33,543 nucleotides of DNA, from assembly GCF_009862265.1 (NCBI RefSeq), contig NZ_WWGX01000010.1:109-33651 (forward strand), in the 5' to 3' direction. Under the pieces are notes generated by a model that ran no database searches, was not told the DNA's origin, and worked only from the letters and a program-made list of their open reading frames with translations. Both the position numbers and the translations under genes were made by a program. Origin of the DNA: Streptomyces sp. SID8352 (GTDB lineage Bacteria > Actinomycetota > Actinomycetes > Streptomycetales > Streptomycetaceae). Positions 15,930 to 24,466 of the stretch are shown here, one piece after another; within the stretch, counting starts at the first letter, position 1, and every line of letters starts with the position of its first letter.

Positions 15930-16393
15930 TCCGCGCTTCCGCCCGCCCCGCCGCGGCGGCCTTCCGCAGGAAGCCCCGCGCCTCGGGTGTCACCGCTGTC
16001 CTCCGCCCGCCGGTCGTCGCGCCCGCGCTCCGCAGCCCCGCGCTCCGTCCCTCCGGGCTCCGACCGGCCGCGGAACGCCTGCCCATGTTCCGGCAGTCTG
16101 TGTGACGTCCGTTCGCGTGACGTCCGTTCGCGTGACGTCCGCTCGCGCTGCGCGCGCCCGAACCGGGTGAGGACGCTCACCACACGGAGCGCGAACACCA
16201 CGGCGCCCACCACCGCGCCCACCCCGGTGAGGACCCCGCGCGCACCGGTCAGCGGGGCGAACACGTAGGCCGGTCCGGCCACGGCGGCCAGCAGCACGAG
16301 TGCGGCGAAGGCCGCGCTGCACAGTGCGTAGCCGATCTCGACCGTGAGCGCGTCCCGTTCACCCTGTGTGCGCCGGCCCCCGTGGTGTGTCAT
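15890..16393 (-). CDS. DUF6332-like small membrane protein with charged C-terminal extension
   Basis: 167 residues from ATG 16393. GGRRTQGERDALTVEIGYAL is followed by two hydrophobic helices (about residues 22-45, CSAAFAALVLLAAVAGPAYVF, and 52-72, VLTGVGAVVGAVVFALRVV) and LTRFGRAQ, matching the DUF6332 pattern. Family members I recall end near here, at about 80-100 residues. This one runs on for about 85 Arg/Glu/Gly-rich residues including three RERTS repeats and overlaps the end of the response-regulator pseudogene on the other strand. Loss of the original stop is likely. Function unknown; inner membrane location. Confidence 0.7.
   Translation of the reverse strand: MTHHGGRRTQGERDALTVEIGYALCSAAFAALVLLAAVAGPAYVFAPLTGARGVLTGVGAVVGAVVFALRVVSVLTRFGRAQRERTSRERTSRERTSHRLPEHGQAFRGRSEPGGTERGAAERGRDDRRAEDSGDTRGAGLPAEGRRGGAGGSADQPGQPGRTNPDS
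16102..16146. repeat. 15-bp tandem repeat, three copies, in the DUF6332 gene
   Basis: GTGACGTCCGTTCGC occurs at 16102-16116 and 16117-16131, and with one change at 16132-16146. Read on the minus strand it encodes the repeated pentapeptide RERTS in the C-terminal extension. The unit is a multiple of three, so expansion is frame-neutral. Confidence 0.85.
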
Positions 16394-16612
16394 GGGGAGA
16401 TTGTCCCGGGTGGCTTCCTCTCCGGGCAAGGGGCGCCTCCCCCGCCCTGCGGGTGCCCGGTGGGCCGCGGTCCGGCCCGTGGGGCGACGGCGCGGAGGCA
16501 CCGCCGGGGTTGCGAGGCCATGGGCGGCGGGGGCGGGGCGGCGAGGGGACTGGGCGGGTGTGCCCGCGTGCCCCACTCTCGTACCCCCCCGACACCCCGT
16601 CACCTGACCTCC

Positions 16613-17815
16613 TCAGCCGCGCAGTTCGCCCATCGCCGCCAGCAGCCGGTCCACGTCCTCGTCGGAGCTGTACGGGGCGAGCCCCACCCGGACGGCGCCC
16701 CCGTCGCCGAGGCCGAGGTGACGCGAGGCCTCCAGGGCGTAGAAGGACCCGGCGGGCGCGTCGACGCCGCGGTCCGCCAGCCCCTGGTACACCTCGGCCG
16801 GGCTCAGTCCCGCCACGGAGAACAGCAGGGTCGGTGTGCGCCGCGCGGCCCGGGAGTACACGGTGGTTCCGCCAAGCTCCGCGAGCCCCCGCTCGATGCG
16901 CTCGCGCAGCGCGTCCTCGTGGGCCTCCAGGGCGGCGAAGGACGAGGCCAGGCGCTCCCGTCGGCTGCCGCCGGTCCCGGGGTCCAGCTCGGCGAGGAAG
17001 TCCACTGCGGCCCGTGTGCCCGCCAGCAACTCGTAGGGGAGCGTGCCCAGTTCGAAGCGCTCGGGGACGGTGTCGCTGGAGGGCACCAGTTTGTCGGGGC
17101 GCAGTGTCTCCAGGAACTCGGGCCGGGCGGCCAGGACGCCCATGTGCGGTCCGAGGAACTTGTACGGCGAACAGACCAGGGTGTCCGCCCCGAGCGCCGC
17201 CAGGTCGACCAGGACGTGGGAGGCGTAGTGCACCGCGTCGACGTGGAGCAGGGCGCCTGCCTCGTGGGTGAGGCGGGCGATGGCGGGGAGGTCCGGCCGG
17301 GTGCCGATGAGGTTGGAGGCCGCGGTCACGGCGACCAGCCGGGTGCGCGGGGAGAGCACGGCCGCGATGTGTTCGGGGGACAGTTCCCCGGTGGCGGGGT
17401 CGAAGTCGGCCCAGCGGACGGTGGCCCCGACAGCCTCGGCCGCCTGGACCCAGGGCCGGATGTTGGAGTCGTGGTCGAGGCGGGTCACGACCACCTCGTC
17501 ACCGGGTCCCCAGTCCTTGGCGAGGGTGCGGGACAGGTCGTAGGCCAGTTGTGTGGCGCTGCGCCCGAGGACGACGCCCAGGGGGTCGGCGCCGAGCAGG
17601 TCGGCCAGTGCGTCGCGGGCCTCCAGCACCGTGCGGTCCGCGTTGCGCTCGCCCTCGGTGGTCCGCCCCCGGTTGGCCAGCGGGGCGGCCAGCACCTCGG
17701 CCATGGCGTCGATCACGGGCTGCGGGGTCTGGGTTCCGCCGGGTGCGTCGAAGCGGGCGGTGCCGGACTTGAGGGCGGGGACGCGGGCGCGGATCGCGTC
17801 GATGTCGAGGGCCAT
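16613..17815 (-). CDS. Cysteine desulfurase-like PLP enzyme (class V aminotransferase)
   Basis: 400 residues from ATG 17815, with GGAG five bases upstream. Pyridoxal-phosphate-dependent class V fold. LGRSATQLAYDLSRTLAK lines the phosphate pocket; VTRLDHDSNIRPW contains the His that stacks on PLP; LLHVDAVHYASHVLVDLAAL holds the Asp for the pyridine nitrogen; and VCSPYKFLGPHMGVL gives the Schiff-base Lys219. It resembles the 'cysteine desulfurase-like protein' branch (TIGR01976 type), which lacks the usual catalytic Cys loop of IscS. Substrate therefore uncertain. It stands alone. Confidence 0.9.
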   Translation of the reverse strand: MALDIDAIRARVPALKSGTARFDAPGGTQTPQPVIDAMAEVLAAPLANRGRTTEGERNADRTVLEARDALADLLGADPLGVVLGRSATQLAYDLSRTLAKDWGPGDEVVVTRLDHDSNIRPWVQAAEAVGATVRWADFDPATGELSPEHIAAVLSPRTRLVAVTAASNLIGTRPDLPAIARLTHEAGALLHVDAVHYASHVLVDLAALGADTLVCSPYKFLGPHMGVLAARPEFLETLRPDKLVPSSDTVPERFELGTLPYELLAGTRAAVDFLAELDPGTGGSRRERLASSFAALEAHEDALRERIERGLAELGGTTVYSRAARRTPTLLFSVAGLSPAEVYQGLADRGVDAPAGSFYALEASRHLGLGDGGAVRVGLAPYSSDEDVDRLLAAMGELRG

Positions 17816-18410
17816 GTGCACTCCAACCGGAAACGGGGACTGTCCGACATGGTCGCAGCCGGACGCCGCCCGCGACAGGGGGGCTCGGCCCCGTCGGCCG
17901 GCCGCCGTCCCGGGGGCTGTCCGGACCTGCCCGGGGTACGCGAGCGCGAGGAGCGGAGCCGCCGGGAAGCCGCGGGGCGCGGCCCGGAGGCCGTCGGGCC
18001 GCCGGGTGAGGACGCCGAGTGCGCCGTCACCCGGGGCGCACGGGGAGCGACGGGGGCGGACCGGACCGCGCGGGGAGTCGGGTGCCCTTGTACCCGTGAG
18101 CTTCTGCGGCCGGTCCGGCGGCCGACGGCCTACTGCGGGTTCCGGCCGCGGGACGGGGTGGCGGAGAGGCGGCCCCACTCGGAGGATCGCGGCCGTTCGC
18201 CCTTCTGGACTGAAAATTGACGATCCATCACATCAATTTCTGTCGGCCGCTCGCTGCCGGGCCGCTGTCGGCGGCGGCAAGCGGCCGAGGGTGCCCCGCG
18301 CGGTCCGCGGGCCGTTCCCGGCCGGGGGTGGGCGTGACTCCTTCCGGGTGGATGTCCCCTCCGGCGGGCGGCGGGCGGCGGGGGTTCCGGCGCCAAGCCA
18401 AGCCTCGCAA
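17816..18410. other. Gene-free stretch upstream of the copper-type operator
   Basis: About 600 GC-rich bases without a believable gene on either strand. A short A/T-rich island at 18208-18240 contains the dyad AAATTGA / TCAATTT separated by 12 bases and a TTGACG. It may be a protein-binding site or a relic promoter. Nothing else stands out. Confidence 0.5.
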
Positions 18411-18424
18411 TACCCGGGAGGGTA
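18411..18424. promoter_or_regulatory. CsoR-like operator, upstream copy
   Basis: TACCCGGGAGGGTA has the TACCC/GGGTA inverted half-sites of actinobacterial CsoR copper-repressor operators, here with a four-base centre. It is 31 bases upstream of the stronger copy. Confidence 0.5.
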
Positions 18425-18454
18425 AGAGAGTCGGACCTCCACCCTATGGATGAG

Positions 18455-18471
18455 ATACCCCTAGGGGGTAT
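18455..18471. promoter_or_regulatory. CsoR-like copper operator
   Basis: ATACCCCTAGGGGGTAT closely matches the known form of Streptomyces CsoR operators (TACCC...GGGTA around a CTAG centre). It lies 64 bases before the GTG of the His-rich protein gene and overlaps a possible -10, TATGGT (18469-18474). CsoR leaves DNA when it binds Cu(I), so copper induction of the gene is expected. Confidence 0.75.
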
Positions 18472-18534
18472 GGTGGGATGTATGTGGAGGCCCCCGCCGG
18501 AGTCTGGGGTCCGGACATGGAGGAGACGATTCCC

Positions 18535-19494
18535 GTGCACACCGCCCTGAAGATCACCGCGTTCGCCGCCGCCCTGGCGGCCTCCTTCGGTACGGCCTAC
18601 GGCGTCGGGTCGAGCTTCGATCCGGTCGTCGACGGTGCCCCGTCCGCTTCCCACGTGACGAGCCACGCCAAGGGGGCGGCCGGGGGCGGCACGGAAGGAG
18701 AAGGGGGCGGGGCTCCGGTCGCCGGCGGGCTCCAGGTCTCGGAGAACGGGTACACCCTCGATCTCACCACCCCGCGCGTCGCCGCCGGACAGCGCGCGGA
18801 CCTGCGCTTCACGGTCCGCGACGACGCCGGCCGGGCCGTCACCGACTACCGGCCCGAGCACGGCAGGCAACTGCATCTGGTCCTGGCCTCGAACGACCTC
18901 GTGACCTACCGTCACCTGCATCCCGCCCGCGCCGTCGACGGAACCTGGACCACCCCCGTCGAGTTGCCCCGTGCCGGCGGCTACCGCGTCCTCGCGGACT
19001 TCGCCCCCGCTGCCGGGGGCGGGGACGGCGTCACGCTGGGCGCGGACCTCGCCGTCGCGGGCGACTACGCGCCACTGGAGCCCCCGGCGCCCTCCCGGAC
19101 CGCCACGGTCGACGGGTACGAGGTGCGGCTCACCGGCGTGCTGCGCCCCGGCGCGGTGGGCGAACTGGGACTGACCGTCTCCCGTGACGGCCGCCCGGTC
19201 ACCGATCTGGAGCCCCACCTCGGTGCCTACGGCCACCTCGTGGCCCTGCGCTCCGGCGACCTCGCCCAACTCCACGTCCACCCGAACGGCGCGCCCGGCG
19301 ACGGGGCCACCCGGCCCGGTCCGCGGGTCTCCTTCACCGCCACGGCGCCCAGCGCCGGCACCTACCGCCTGTTCCTCGACTTCCGGCACGGGGGCAAGGT
19401 CCGCACCGCGGCCTTCACCGTCCGGGCCGAGGCGCCGCGGAACGCCGAGGGTGCCCCGGCCGACAGTGCGTGGACGGAGGGCCACGGCCACTGA
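18535..19494 (+). CDS. Secreted or membrane-anchored His-rich protein, probably copper-responsive
   Basis: 319 residues from GTG 18535, nine bases after GGAGGAG; the frame is open back to 18478, but only this start puts the hydrophobic segment (about residues 4-24, LKITAFAAALAASFGTAYGV) at the N terminus. After a Gly-rich linker come two similar beta-rich halves: one with GRQLHLVLASNDLVTYRHLH P, the other with LGAYGHLVALRSGDLAQLHV HP. The paired His/Asp positions look like metal ligands, and the protein ends EGHGH. The CsoR-type operators upstream point to copper handling at the cell surface. No CopA ATPase or CopZ chaperone is adjacent. Function is inferred. Confidence 0.8.
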   Translation: MHTALKITAFAAALAASFGTAYGVGSSFDPVVDGAPSASHVTSHAKGAAGGGTEGEGGGAPVAGGLQVSENGYTLDLTTPRVAAGQRADLRFTVRDDAGRAVTDYRPEHGRQLHLVLASNDLVTYRHLHPARAVDGTWTTPVELPRAGGYRVLADFAPAAGGGDGVTLGADLAVAGDYAPLEPPAPSRTATVDGYEVRLTGVLRPGAVGELGLTVSRDGRPVTDLEPHLGAYGHLVALRSGDLAQLHVHPNGAPGDGATRPGPRVSFTATAPSAGTYRLFLDFRHGGKVRTAAFTVRAEAPRNAEGAPADSAWTEGHGH

Positions 19495-19615
19495 CAGGAA
19501 GGGCGGGTCCGGTGCCGGAGGGGGACACCTGCCTGGGGCGCCGGATCGGGCGCCGGGTGAGGGTAATGGCTGGCGGGGTGCGACGGGGGAGAGAAGCGTG
19601 GGTGCCGGGGTCGTC

Positions 19616-19634
19616 GGGCCTGTCGGACAGGCCC
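19616..19634 (+). terminator. Possible terminator hairpin before the accessory island
   Basis: GGGCCTGTC and GACAGGCCC are perfect 9-base complements separated by one G (a stem of about 7 bp with a five-base loop in RNA), followed by TAATTT. It lies about 120 bases after the His-rich protein gene and marks where base composition drops. Confidence 0.5.
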
Positions 19635-19901
19635 TAATTTGGCACTGACGCGGAACAATCGTTACTTATTATGATCTTGGCGAGTTCGAAACAGGCACGT
19701 TCCGCAGACTGCGACAAGGAACACCACACCCCAGCAAGGACCAAAGGTTTACCCCATCTTGACGGTCCCCGGTAAACGTATCGATCATCACATCCGCTTC
19801 TCGGTTTTGCTCAACTCATGTCCCTTTTCTGACTGTTGACCTTTAGCTCGCCTGAGGGTCTTAGTTGCGGTAGGTATCTGTGAGAGCACTGTGGGTGGAG
19901 T
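19635..19901 (+). promoter_or_regulatory. Low-GC leader region with candidate promoter of the LamG-RHS locus
   Basis: This interval is far richer in A/T than anything to its left. TTGACC at 19836-19841 could be a -35 box, with TCTTAG (17-base gap) or TTAGTT (19-base gap) as a weak -10, 30-40 bases before the LamG start. No gene is visible. Confidence 0.4.
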
Positions 19902-22900
19902 GTGGCGAGGATGTGGACCCGGTTGCGGGGCGGGGGCAGGGCCGTTGGGGCACTACTGAGTGTGACATTGGCAGTGGGGGCGGTTCCGGCCCTGGGGGGT
20001 GAGGCTGCGGCCGCCGTGCCGGCTGCGCCGCGCGGTGCCGAAGCCCCCAGGGCTGCGGGTGGGGTGTTGGAGGCGGAGGCGCTGGCTGAGGCCCGGCGAA
20101 CGGGGGAGCCGGTGGAGATCTCCGCTCAGCGCGGTGAGAGCCGCGAGGTGTTCGCCACCCCGGAGGGCCGCCTGGAGGCGCGGGAGTATCTGCGTCCGGT
20201 CTGGGCCCGTGGCCAGGGTGGCTGGAAGCGGGTGGACACCAGCCTGGTGGCGACTGGTGAGGGCATGGTCGCGCCCAGGGCGGCGACGGTGGACGTGGAG
20301 TTCTCCGGCGGCGGTGGGGCAGTGCCGCTGGTGCGGATGCGGCGTGCGGGGCGTGAGCTGAGCCTTGGGTGGCCGGCCCCGCTGCCGCAGCCGCGGCTGG
20401 AGGGGGCGGTGGCGACGTATCCGTCGGTGCTGCCGGATGTGGATCTGCGGATGACCGCGCAGGAGGATGGATTTGCCCAATTGCTAGTGGTGAAGACGGC
20501 AGAGGCCGCGGCGAGCGCGGAGCTGGCCGAGTTGAGGCTGGAGCTGTCGGCGTCGGGGCTGGAGGTGCGCGAGACCGACGAGGGAGGGCTGGAGGCCGTC
20601 GACAAGGGTGCCGCAGGCGCGGTGTTCGAGGCGCCGCAGCCGATGATGTGGGACTCGAGCAGGGGTGGGCAGGAGGCTGGCCTTGAGGCCTCACGTGCTC
20701 TCGTATTCGGCGCGCGGGCCGCATCGGAGAGGGCGCAGGCTGATGAGGGGAGAGAGCCGGGTGCGGGGGAGTCGGGCAAGCTCGCGCCGGTGGGCGTGGA
20801 GGTACCGGCCGAGCAGGACGAGCTGGTGCTGACCCCGGATGCCGATGTGCTGAAGGGCGCCGGCACCACCTATCCCGTCTACATCGACCCGCAGTGGTAC
20901 ACGCCGAAGGCGTCGGCGTGGACGATGGCGTCGAAGTACTGGGCGTCGTCCCCGCAGTGGAAGTTCAACGGCGCCTCGGATGCGGGGTTGGGCTACTGCG
21001 GCTGGGACTATTGCGCCCCGCAGGACACCAAGCGGCTGTTCTACCGGATCCCGACCTCGAGGTTCGCGGGCAAGTCGATCCTGTCGGCGGAGTTCGTGGT
21101 CCGCAACATCTGGTCGGCGTCCTGCGAGGCGCGCAGCGTGCAGCTGTGGCAGACCAAGGACATCTCCGCCTCGACGACCTGGAACAGCCAGAAGGCCTCT
21201 GGCTTCTGGATCAAGCAGCTGGCGTCGAAGTCGTTCGCCTACGGTTACAGCGGCTGCGCGGCCAAGGATGCCGAGTTCAACGTGAAGGCGGCGGTGCAGG
21301 CGGCCGCCGACAGCAAGAGCGCGACGATGACGTTCGGACTGCAGGCGGCCAGTGAGACGGACCGCTACGGCTGGAAGCGATTCTCGGACAAAGCCTATCT
21401 GCGGGTGCAGTACAACCGCCCGCCGTCACAGGTGAAGATGTCGCAGCTGACGATGGAGTACGGCGGTATCTGCAAGAAGCCGGCCGCCGCACCCCGGGTA
21501 CGCACCCTGGGCAAGATCCGTGCGAACGAGGTAACCGACCCGGACGCCGACAATGTCGCGGTGCAGTTCGAGGCGAAGTGGGACACCGGGGACGGCAAGG
21601 GCCTGATCGCGCGGTGGAAGCCGGCACTGACCCCGTTCAAGAAGTCGGGGTCCAGCTTCTCGATCAGCTTGCCGTCCAATGTGCCGCAGAACAAGCAGAT
21701 CCACTGGCAGGTGCGCAGCTACGACGGGGCCCAGTACTCGCCGTGGTCGTCATCGGGTGATCCGACGGCCTGCTACTTCTACTACGACACCGGCGTCCCC
21801 AAGGCGCCCTCGATCACCTCGGGCGAGTATCCGGCCTCGGACCCGGAGAATCCGGAGGACCCCTGGTACGACGGAGTCGGCAAGTACGGCACCTTTGAGC
21901 TCAAGGCAGCCAACAGTGATGTGACAAAGTATTGGTACGGCATCAACACCGATCCCACCCCGAAGAATGCGGTCACTACATCCGGGGGTGCCGCGAAGAG
22001 CATCCGGATGCTGCCGGCCAAGCCGGGACTGAATTTCATCACCGCGCAGGCGTTCGATCAGGCCGGCAACGGCTCCGAGACGCGGACCTACCAGTTCAGG
22101 GTGAAGGCCGGTCAGCCCGAGCGGGCGATGTGGCAGATGGACGAAGACGCGGGGGTGGGCCAAGCTGCGGGTTCGGCACCGGAGCGGGTGCTCGCGTTGC
22201 GCGGCGGTTCCACACCGGGTGTGCCCGGGGCCAAGGGCACGGCGGTGTCCTTCAACGGAGTCGACGGCTACGCAGTCTCCGACATTCCTACCGTGGACAC
22301 CTCGGCCGGGTTCTCCGTCTCCGCATGGGCGAAGCTGTCGACGATGCCGGACCACGCGGCCATCATCGCCGCCCAGCCCGGCAACTACGCCCCGGGCTTC
22401 GAGCTGTACTACTCCAAGTCCTATGACCGCTGGGTGTTCAACCAATACGAGGCCGACGCCACCGGCGCGGGCATAGTGCGTGCCATGGCACCCTCGCCCG
22501 GCGGAGTCATGGCCGGGCAGTGGACGCATCTCGTGGGCAGCTACAGCCTGACCAACAAGGAGATGAAGCTCTATGTAAACGGCGCCCTGATCGGCACCAC
22601 CGCCCACAACTCGCCCTGGGACGGCCGTCGGGGTCTTCAGATCGGCGCTGGCCTTTATGACGGCGGCAGGCTGGACTCGTTCTTCCCCGGGGCTATCGAC
22701 GAGGTGCAGATCTTTGACAAGGTGCTGTCGGTCGGCGAGGTGACGCGCCTGTATGGCAAGGAGCCGATCACCTCGGGCCGTCCGGCGCGGGCGGTCTTCT
22801 CGTTGGACGAGCCTGCCGATGCCACGCAGCTGGCCGGGAAGGCGGAGGTGCCATCGGCCGCCTTTGTTGGAGGCGCCACCCCCGGGCAGACCGGTGTCGC

Positions 22901-24197
22901 GGGCAAGGCAGTGGCGCTGAACGGGACCGACGGATACGCCACCGCCAAGCGGCCGCTGCTCAACAACCAGCGCAGCTTCGCCGTGTCCGCGTGGGCCAAA
23001 CTGCCCAAGACCAAGCCGGACCACGCGGCGATCACCGTCACGCAGACGGGCACGCACAGGCCGGGAATGGAGCTGTACTACTCGGCCGCGTACGACCGGT
23101 GGGTGGTCAACCATTATGTGGCAGACGCGCCGGGCGCCACCGTGATCCGGGCCATGCAGCCCGACGGGCAGACAGCCCACGGGGACACATGGACGCATCT
23201 GGTCGGTGTGTATGACACGGTCACAGACAAGCTGACCCTGTACGTCAACGGAGTGAAGTCGGGCGAGACGGAACTGAAGGCCAACTGGACCGCGAGCGGG
23301 GCGGTGCAGATCGGGGCCGGGTCCTATGACGGCCAGCCTGGCACGTTCTTCCCCGGCCAGATCGATGACGTACGTTTGTTTGACCGCCTGGTGGGCGCCG
23401 AAGAGGTCCAGCAGATTTTCACGCAGCGACCGTTAGTGAAGGGGCGGTGGATGTTCGAGACGGCGTCGAGCTCCCCGCTCACGACGCCGGACGCGTCCGC
23501 GTCGGGCAATACCATGACGCTGTACGGCGGCGCGGAGGTCGGCTCCGGTTGGGTCGACGGGGCCGTCACACTCGACGGCGTTGGCGGCTATGGCGTGACG
23601 TCCACGGTGCCGGTGGATACCAGTGCTAGCTTCACCGTCAGCGCATTTGTGCAGGCTGCCGCCGTCCCGCAGAAGGGTGTGGCCCTGCTCAGCGTGCCCG
23701 GAGCGACGCAGAGTGCGTTCACGGTGCGCTATGAGCGCAGTACCACACCGGACACGGATCCCGGGCGGTGGCGGATCGCCATGGCGTCGGCAGACAGCGG
23801 CGCCGCTACGGTCGCGCAGGTCGACAACGGGCAGTTCTTCAGCCCAACTGACTGGACCCATGTAGCCCTGGTCTTCGATGGTTTCGCCAAGCGTCTGGCA
23901 CTGTATGTTAACGGCGAGCTGGAAGAAGCCGTGTGCGCGGACGCGGACGGTAATGGCGAATCGGACGATGCGGCTTGCACGGACAGGTTCTCGTGGTCGG
24001 ATGATGTGTTGTCGTTCAAGTCGTCCCAGCCGATGCAGCTCGGCCGGGCCAAGACGGGGACGGGTACGTGGAGCGAGTACTGGCCTGGTGCTGTGTCTGA
24101 TGTGTGGGCATTCCAGGGAACGTTGAGTAACGCTCAGGTCCAGCAGTTGGCGAGCGGTCTGCCGGGTATGGCAACCGAGGTCCCCGGCGGCGACTAA
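19902..24197 (+). CDS. Large secreted LamG (concanavalin-like) repeat protein
   Basis: 1431 residues. GTG 19902 or ATG 19911 could be the start; GGAG (19897-19900) fits the ATG better, and either gives the signal peptide (GRAVGALLSVTLAVGAVPAL). After it comes a wall-protein-type region (EAREYLRPVWARGQGGWKRV, YPSVLPDVDLRM) seen before YD-repeat proteins, then a DNRLRE-like beta domain around residues 330-510 (KRLFYRIPTSRFAGKSILSA, WQTKDISASTTWNSQKASGF). Three LamG-type lectin folds follow at about 740-955, 960-1175 and 1180-1420, each with a variant of VSFNGVDGYA and SVSAWAKL / WTHLVGSY / KLYVNG. They likely bind carbohydrate or another surface ligand. Residue 1178 is encoded by TTA. Partner of the RHS protein downstream. 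Confidence 0.9.
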   Translation: MARMWTRLRGGGRAVGALLSVTLAVGAVPALGGEAAAAVPAAPRGAEAPRAAGGVLEAEALAEARRTGEPVEISAQRGESREVFATPEGRLEAREYLRPVWARGQGGWKRVDTSLVATGEGMVAPRAATVDVEFSGGGGAVPLVRMRRAGRELSLGWPAPLPQPRLEGAVATYPSVLPDVDLRMTAQEDGFAQLLVVKTAEAAASAELAELRLELSASGLEVRETDEGGLEAVDKGAAGAVFEAPQPMMWDSSRGGQEAGLEASRALVFGARAASERAQADEGREPGAGESGKLAPVGVEVPAEQDELVLTPDADVLKGAGTTYPVYIDPQWYTPKASAWTMASKYWASSPQWKFNGASDAGLGYCGWDYCAPQDTKRLFYRIPTSRFAGKSILSAEFVVRNIWSASCEARSVQLWQTKDISASTTWNSQKASGFWIKQLASKSFAYGYSGCAAKDAEFNVKAAVQAAADSKSATMTFGLQAASETDRYGWKRFSDKAYLRVQYNRPPSQVKMSQLTMEYGGICKKPAAAPRVRTLGKIRANEVTDPDADNVAVQFEAKWDTGDGKGLIARWKPALTPFKKSGSSFSISLPSNVPQNKQIHWQVRSYDGAQYSPWSSSGDPTACYFYYDTGVPKAPSITSGEYPASDPENPEDPWYDGVGKYGTFELKAANSDVTKYWYGINTDPTPKNAVTTSGGAAKSIRMLPAKPGLNFITAQAFDQAGNGSETRTYQFRVKAGQPERAMWQMDEDAGVGQAAGSAPERVLALRGGSTPGVPGAKGTAVSFNGVDGYAVSDIPTVDTSAGFSVSAWAKLSTMPDHAAIIAAQPGNYAPGFELYYSKSYDRWVFNQYEADATGAGIVRAMAPSPGGVMAGQWTHLVGSYSLTNKEMKLYVNGALIGTTAHNSPWDGRRGLQIGAGLYDGGRLDSFFPGAIDEVQIFDKVLSVGEVTRLYGKEPITSGRPARAVFSLDEPADATQLAGKAEVPSAAFVGGATPGQTGVAGKAVALNGTDGYATAKRPLLNNQRSFAVSAWAKLPKTKPDHAAITVTQTGTHRPGMELYYSAAYDRWVVNHYVADAPGATVIRAMQPDGQTAHGDTWTHLVGVYDTVTDKLTLYVNGVKSGETELKANWTASGAVQIGAGSYDGQPGTFFPGQIDDVRLFDRLVGAEEVQQIFTQRPLVKGRWMFETASSSPLTTPDASASGNTMTLYGGAEVGSGWVDGAVTLDGVGGYGVTSTVPVDTSASFTVSAFVQAAAVPQKGVALLSVPGATQSAFTVRYERSTTPDTDPGRWRIAMASADSGAATVAQVDNGQFFSPTDWTHVALVFDGFAKRLALYVNGELEEAVCADADGNGESDDAACTDRFSWSDDVLSFKSSQPMQLGRAKTGTGTWSEYWPGAVSDVWAFQGTLSNAQVQQLASGLPGMATEVPGGD

Positions 24198-24357
24198 GGG
24201 CTGTCCCGTAATCCCCAGCCGGCGCACGACGACAGCTACGGCGCCTCGCCGCGTTGTCGGATCGCCCGAATGCGCCCAGTATGAGGACGACCCTCCACCT
24301 TGCGATGTACCGGATCTGACGCCGCGCGCTGATCCACCGGGTATTACGGGGCAGCCC
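24198..24357. mobile_element. 160-bp MITE at the LamG stop codon
   Basis: The left end GGGCTGTCCCGTAATCCCC (24198-24216) and the right end, read in complement, GGGCTGCCCCGTAATACCC (24357-24339) match at 17 of 19 bases. Flanks are CTAA (24194-24197) and CTAG (24358-24361), consistent with a four-base duplication of CTAG with one change. There is no coding capacity. Ends of this type are familiar from IS5-group elements of Streptomyces, so it is probably a non-autonomous derivative. It lies between the LamG and RHS genes, and its left flank forms the LamG TAA stop. Confidence 0.75.
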
Positions 24358-24466
24358 CTAGCCCACTGCGTCGCCCACCCACTCACAACTTCTCAGTTGA
24401 ACATGCAACCTATGCTCCGGCTGCTCACCGCGCAGGCCGAGCTTGCACTGAAGAGCGAAGGACAGA

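Noticed and set aside
18130..19491. 453-residue minus-strand frame opposite the His-rich protein gene
   Set aside because: It is a compositional shadow of the plus-strand gene, which has the signal segment, ribosome site and operator. The minus product is Gly/Ala/Arg-rich without motifs.
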